From Treponema sp. (GTDB lineage Bacteria; Spirochaetota; Spirochaetia; Treponematales; Treponemataceae), in contig JAGBGX010000017.1 of NCBI GenBank assembly GCA_017935745.1, positions 1 through 64,000 of the forward strand: 64,000 nucleotides of DNA, read 5' to 3'. Shown here one piece after another: positions 61,120 through 64,000 of the stretch. The translations under genes and the position numbers were made by a program. The first letter of the stretch is position 1. Each line of letters opens with the position of its first letter. Below the pieces are notes generated by a model that ran no database searches, was not told where the DNA came from, and was given only the letters and a program-made list of their open reading frames with translations.

Positions 61120-62031
61120 CTATGATTTTTCTATGGCTTTCCGCAGGGCATTCATGACACGCTTTTTGTCAGCCGACCACAGGGGCGCAATCAGAATGCG
61201 CTTGGGGCCGTCCCCGGTGAGCCGGTGGATCACTGTCCCGGGCGGAAGAAGCTTCAGGCATTCCGCTACGAATTCGCAGTATTCTTCCATTTCAAACAGC
61301 CTGAACGGCTTCTCCCGGTACTCCTGCGCAAGCCTCGTTCCTTCAAGGACATGGAGCAGCTGCATTTTTACTCCGTCCGGCGGCGGCTCCAGGCGCGAAA
61401 GATAGCGCACAGTCTCTTTCATGTCGCTTTTTGTTTCGCCGGGAAGCCCGAGGATTATGTGGACGATGATTTCGATTCCTGCCGACTTCAGCCTGCGGTA
61501 TGCGTCCTCAAATTCTGCGAGCGAAAAAGCCCTCCCCGTTTTTTCCGCTGATTTTTGGTGAACGGTCTGAAGCCCCAGCTCGACCCAGACAGGCTTGATT
61601 CCGTTCAGCTGTGACAGAAGCTTAAGAATTTCCGGCGGAAGGCAGTCCGGCCGGGTTGCAACCGAAAGGGCCGCAATGTCTGTCCGGCTGATTGCCTCAA
61701 GGAACATGCCGCGAAGCTTTTCAGCCGTCATTCCGCCGCCAAGGTATGTGTTTGTGTAGGACTGGAAGTATGCGATGTACTTCCGGTGTTCCGCCGGAAC
61801 GGACCTGGGAAATTTCTGGTCAACGCGCTTTTTCGCCTCTTCAATCTGAATGCTGACGGGAGCGCACTGTGCGGCAAAGTCCCCGGAGCCGCCCTGCGAG
61901 CAGAATGAGCAGCCGCCCGTTCCCTTTGTTCCGTCGCGCGTGGGGCAGGTGCAGCCGGTTGAAAGCGAGAGCTTGTAGACCTTGCAGCCGAACTGCTCCT
62001 TCAGGTATGAGTCAAGCGTGCGGTATTTCAT
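61120..62031 (-). CDS. TIGR01212 family radical SAM protein (YhcC-like)
   Basis: A 303-residue radical SAM protein. Cysteines C29 (CTCPTRDG), C41 and C44 (GGCSFC) form the cluster-binding set of this family, followed by the barrel motifs YFQSYTNTYLGGG, ALSVATRPDCLP and HIILGLPGETKSDMKETV. E. coli YhcC belongs here; the reaction is unknown. Upstream rarA, with 105 bases between, is on the same strand. The start (MKYRTLDSYLKEQFG) matches the family. Confidence 0.92.
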   Translation of the reverse strand: MKYRTLDSYLKEQFGCKVYKLSLSTGCTCPTRDGTKGTGGCSFCSQGGSGDFAAQCAPVSIQIEEAKKRVDQKFPRSVPAEHRKYIAYFQSYTNTYLGGGMTAEKLRGMFLEAISRTDIAALSVATRPDCLPPEILKLLSQLNGIKPVWVELGLQTVHQKSAEKTGRAFSLAEFEDAYRRLKSAGIEIIVHIILGLPGETKSDMKETVRYLSRLEPPPDGVKMQLLHVLEGTRLAQEYREKPFRLFEMEEYCEFVAECLKLLPPGTVIHRLTGDGPKRILIAPLWSADKKRVMNALRKAIEKS

Positions 62032-62136
62032 GGGCAGAACTGCCTCCGTTCTTCTTTGTTCTAAGCTGAAAGCCTGATTTTTGTCCGGGCATCTTTCCTT
62101 ATTTGCAGGAAGCCCTGTTTTTCTTCAGCCGCTTCT

Positions 62137-64000
62137 TCAAGAAGGCTCCGGCGGCCGTGAAATGACAAAGACTGCGTTCCGTGTTTTCCAGCTGAATGTG
62201 TTTTTTTCAGCAGTCTCCTCAAAAAGAGAGCGGAACTGCATGAATGCTTTTTCTCCGAGCCGTTCCTTCATGAATTTTCCGTATGAGGAATGCTCTGTGC
62301 TGAACCACCGCATCATGTCGTCCTGTGTAATCCGCCTGCGCTCGGCAAGCAGCACGGACTTGTGAACGCAGCTCAGGCCGTTCCGTGTGAAAATCCGGCT
62401 GGCATCGCTTTCGTTCCATGAGAAAAGCGGATGTGATGCGCTGCTGAAGAATTCGCTTTCTGCCGCCTCGGCCTGCTCCAGGAGCTGCCTTGCTTTGTCC
62501 TGCATGGCTCCCGGGGCGCAGAGCGTTTCCTGAATCAGAGCGCCCAGATGCTGCGCGCTGCCTGGAATCTGCTGGGAAACGACTGCCAGCGCGCCGCTGT
62601 CAAAAAACGGGAACAGCTCCTTTGTGCCGCTCTGTGCCTCCAGCGCGCTGAACGAAATGTCCTTGAGCGTTTTTTTCGTTCCGAAGAATCCGTCGCACAG
62701 GGACGCGCAGAATGCTTCTATTTCATCTGCTGTTGAAAAAATGTTCCGCGCAAAGATTCTGTCGAATTCCATGCTTCCGAACTGATAGACTGCTTCCCTC
62801 AGCGACTTTTGGGCGAGACACAGCTGCGGCTTGTCCATGTCTTCCAGTGTTGAGGCATACTGAAGCAGTGCGTCCATGCCGCTTTTTGTGCGGCAGATTC
62901 CGCATACGGCTCCTTCCGGCGTTTTCCGTATAAGCTCAAAAAGAAGCAGCGCGTCATCGGCGTTCAGTACAAGGCAGCGGTGATGGCGCAGGATTCCGGC
63001 GGCCTCCAGCAGCGCGTTTCTGATTCCGAGCAGGTTTTCCGCCCGGTTTGTTTCGGTTCTGGCTCTCCACAGCGAGTCCGCCTTGTCAAGCGCTGCCTGC
63101 CTGGCGCGGTTTTCGCCCGTGAACGTCAGGTTTTCGCCGGTTTTCTTCAGCCCGTGGAAATGGCCGAATTCCTTCCACCAGTCCCTGGCTCCGCCGGCTG
63201 CTCCAGTGCGCCCGGCCTCGCTGTTCTGCGCTTCTTCCAGCATTGATGCAATCTGAATTTCCCGGCGCGACAGGACATCCTCGCGGATCTGCGCCTCGTA
63301 GCCCTGTGTGGACGGCGTGTAGAATACTTTTCCCGCAAGCGCGTCCGGGAGATACTGCTGGGCGACCCAGTGATCCCGATACGCGTGAGGATAGAGGTAG
63401 CCTGCGCCGTGCCCGAATCCCTCGGCATCCCGGGACGCATCGCGCAGATGGTTCGGCACATCGGCATCTTCTTTTTCTACGGAGCTGAGCGCGTCAAAGA
63501 AAGCCATGGAGGAATTCGACTTGGGCGCAGTCGCAAGGTAGAGGGCGGCATGGGTAAGAAAGTACCTTCCTTCCGGCATCCCGACCCTGTCAAAGGCAGC
63601 CGCGCAGCTTTCAACAATGGAAACTGCATTCGGTTCCGCAAGCCCGGTGTCCTCGCAGGCGCTTATAAGCATCCGGCGGAAGATAAAGTGCGGATCCTCG
63701 CCGGCTTTTACCATGCGCGCAAGCCAGTAGCAGGCGGCGTCAGGATCGCGGCCTCGCAGGCTTTTTATAAAGGCGGAGATAATGTCATAATGGTAGTCGC
63801 CGTCCCTGTCGTACAGGACAACTTTTTTCTGGATTGACTCTTCGCATGCTTCCTTTGAAATAAAGACGGTCGAGCCGCGGCTTGGCGGCCATTTTTCCGG
63901 CGTTGTCTCGACTGCAAGCTCCAGCGCATTTAAAAGCGATCGGGCATCTCCGTTTGCTGTTTCAATCAGGTGCTCGAGCGCGCCCTTTTCAAATTCGACT
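62137..64000 (-). CDS. rarA: Replication-associated recombination protein RarA (MgsA), C-terminal part, with extra domain
   Basis: The frame enters from the right edge and covers about 620 residues. The first stretch (EKGALEHLIETANGDARSLLNALELA) is the sensor-2 end of the AAA+ module, followed by the RarA oligomerisation region (YHYDIISAFIKSLRGRDPDAACYWLARMVKAGEDPHFI, SNSSMAFFDAL, VPNHLRDA, YLYPHAYRDHWVAQQYLPD). After residue about 270 of the visible part comes an added domain of about 340 residues with a methyltransferase-like pattern (CLVLNADDALLLFELIRKTPEG, FDRIFARNIFST), similar to long RarA forms in cyanobacteria. RarA acts at stalled replication forks. The Walker motifs lie beyond the window. 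Confidence 0.9.
   Translation of the reverse strand, partial: VEFEKGALEHLIETANGDARSLLNALELAVETTPEKWPPSRGSTVFISKEACEESIQKKVVLYDRDGDYHYDIISAFIKSLRGRDPDAACYWLARMVKAGEDPHFIFRRMLISACEDTGLAEPNAVSIVESCAAAFDRVGMPEGRYFLTHAALYLATAPKSNSSMAFFDALSSVEKEDADVPNHLRDASRDAEGFGHGAGYLYPHAYRDHWVAQQYLPDALAGKVFYTPSTQGYEAQIREDVLSRREIQIASMLEEAQNSEAGRTGAAGGARDWWKEFGHFHGLKKTGENLTFTGENRARQAALDKADSLWRARTETNRAENLLGIRNALLEAAGILRHHRCLVLNADDALLLFELIRKTPEGAVCGICRTKSGMDALLQYASTLEDMDKPQLCLAQKSLREAVYQFGSMEFDRIFARNIFSTADEIEAFCASLCDGFFGTKKTLKDISFSALEAQSGTKELFPFFDSGALAVVSQQIPGSAQHLGALIQETLCAPGAMQDKARQLLEQAEAAESEFFSSASHPLFSWNESDASRIFTRNGLSCVHKSVLLAERRRITQDDMMRWFSTEHSSYGKFMKERLGEKAFMQFRSLFEETAEKNTFSWKTRNAVFVISRPPEPS

Overview
The window looks like chromosomal DNA of a host-associated treponeme (Spirochaetota). 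Clues are a FliG1-like flagellar switch protein, a homologue of the treponemal adhesin TP0751 (pallilysin), many Sec-exported lipoproteins and beta-barrel proteins typical of the treponemal outer membrane, a large M16C peptidase, and an M15D/CsgG/DUF1566 surface-protein cluster. Species cannot be named from this evidence. Most of the window has medium GC; a patch at about 36.5-39.2 kb is clearly AT-richer.

Layout. 0-10 kb: the start of an HU-like gene, a DUF3800 protein, clpB, a tocopherol-cyclase-like protein, an M16C peptidase and fliG. 10-18.5 kb: an HtrA lipoprotein protease, a group of small metabolic or regulatory genes (MerR, PNPOx-like, VOC, GNAT), mntP, asnA and galT. 18.5-34.5 kb: secreted nuclease, CapA-like lipoprotein, hrpA, a lipoprotein plus TonB-dependent receptor preceded by a probable compact cobalamin riboswitch, a beta-barrel protein, a pallilysin-family protein, adk, tyrS and a chemotaxis receptor. 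34.5-41.6 kb: an accessory island of CsgG-like and DUF1566 proteins, interrupted by an AT-rich overlapping operon and followed by a DUF6261 gene and a 42-bp-period palindromic tandem array. 41.8-48 kb: a decayed brnT/brnA pair, tRNA-Glu and tRNA-Gln, the sufCBDSU iron-sulfur cluster operon and tRNA-Arg. 48-54.3 kb: a polar amino-acid ABC transporter, a porin-like protein under probable LacI-type control, and an iron-ADH homologue without metal ligands. 54.3-64 kb: a methyltransferase/kinase-like fusion, prmC, prfA, an acyltransferase, an HxlR regulator beside a broken nitroreductase, gap, a radical SAM protein and the C-terminal part of rarA.

The most unusual signals lie outside single-gene annotation. 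(1) A dispersed intergenic element of about 140-155 bp occurs four times. Its hairpin modules keep the same order, its arms change in a compensating way, and its loops (TTCA, GAGA) stay fixed, as expected for a structured RNA or a palindromic mobile element. (2) Two CsgG-DUF1566 genes have 3' segments that are identical at framework codons and differ only at the first two positions of clustered codons, resembling variable repeats of diversity-generating retroelements; no reverse transcriptase or template is in the window. (3) A tandem array of exact 42-bp period has palindromic unit centres. Several proteins look like pseudoenzymes: the ADH without metal ligands, the degenerate kinase domain, the TP0751 homologue without HExxH and a radical-SAM-like barrel without its cysteines.
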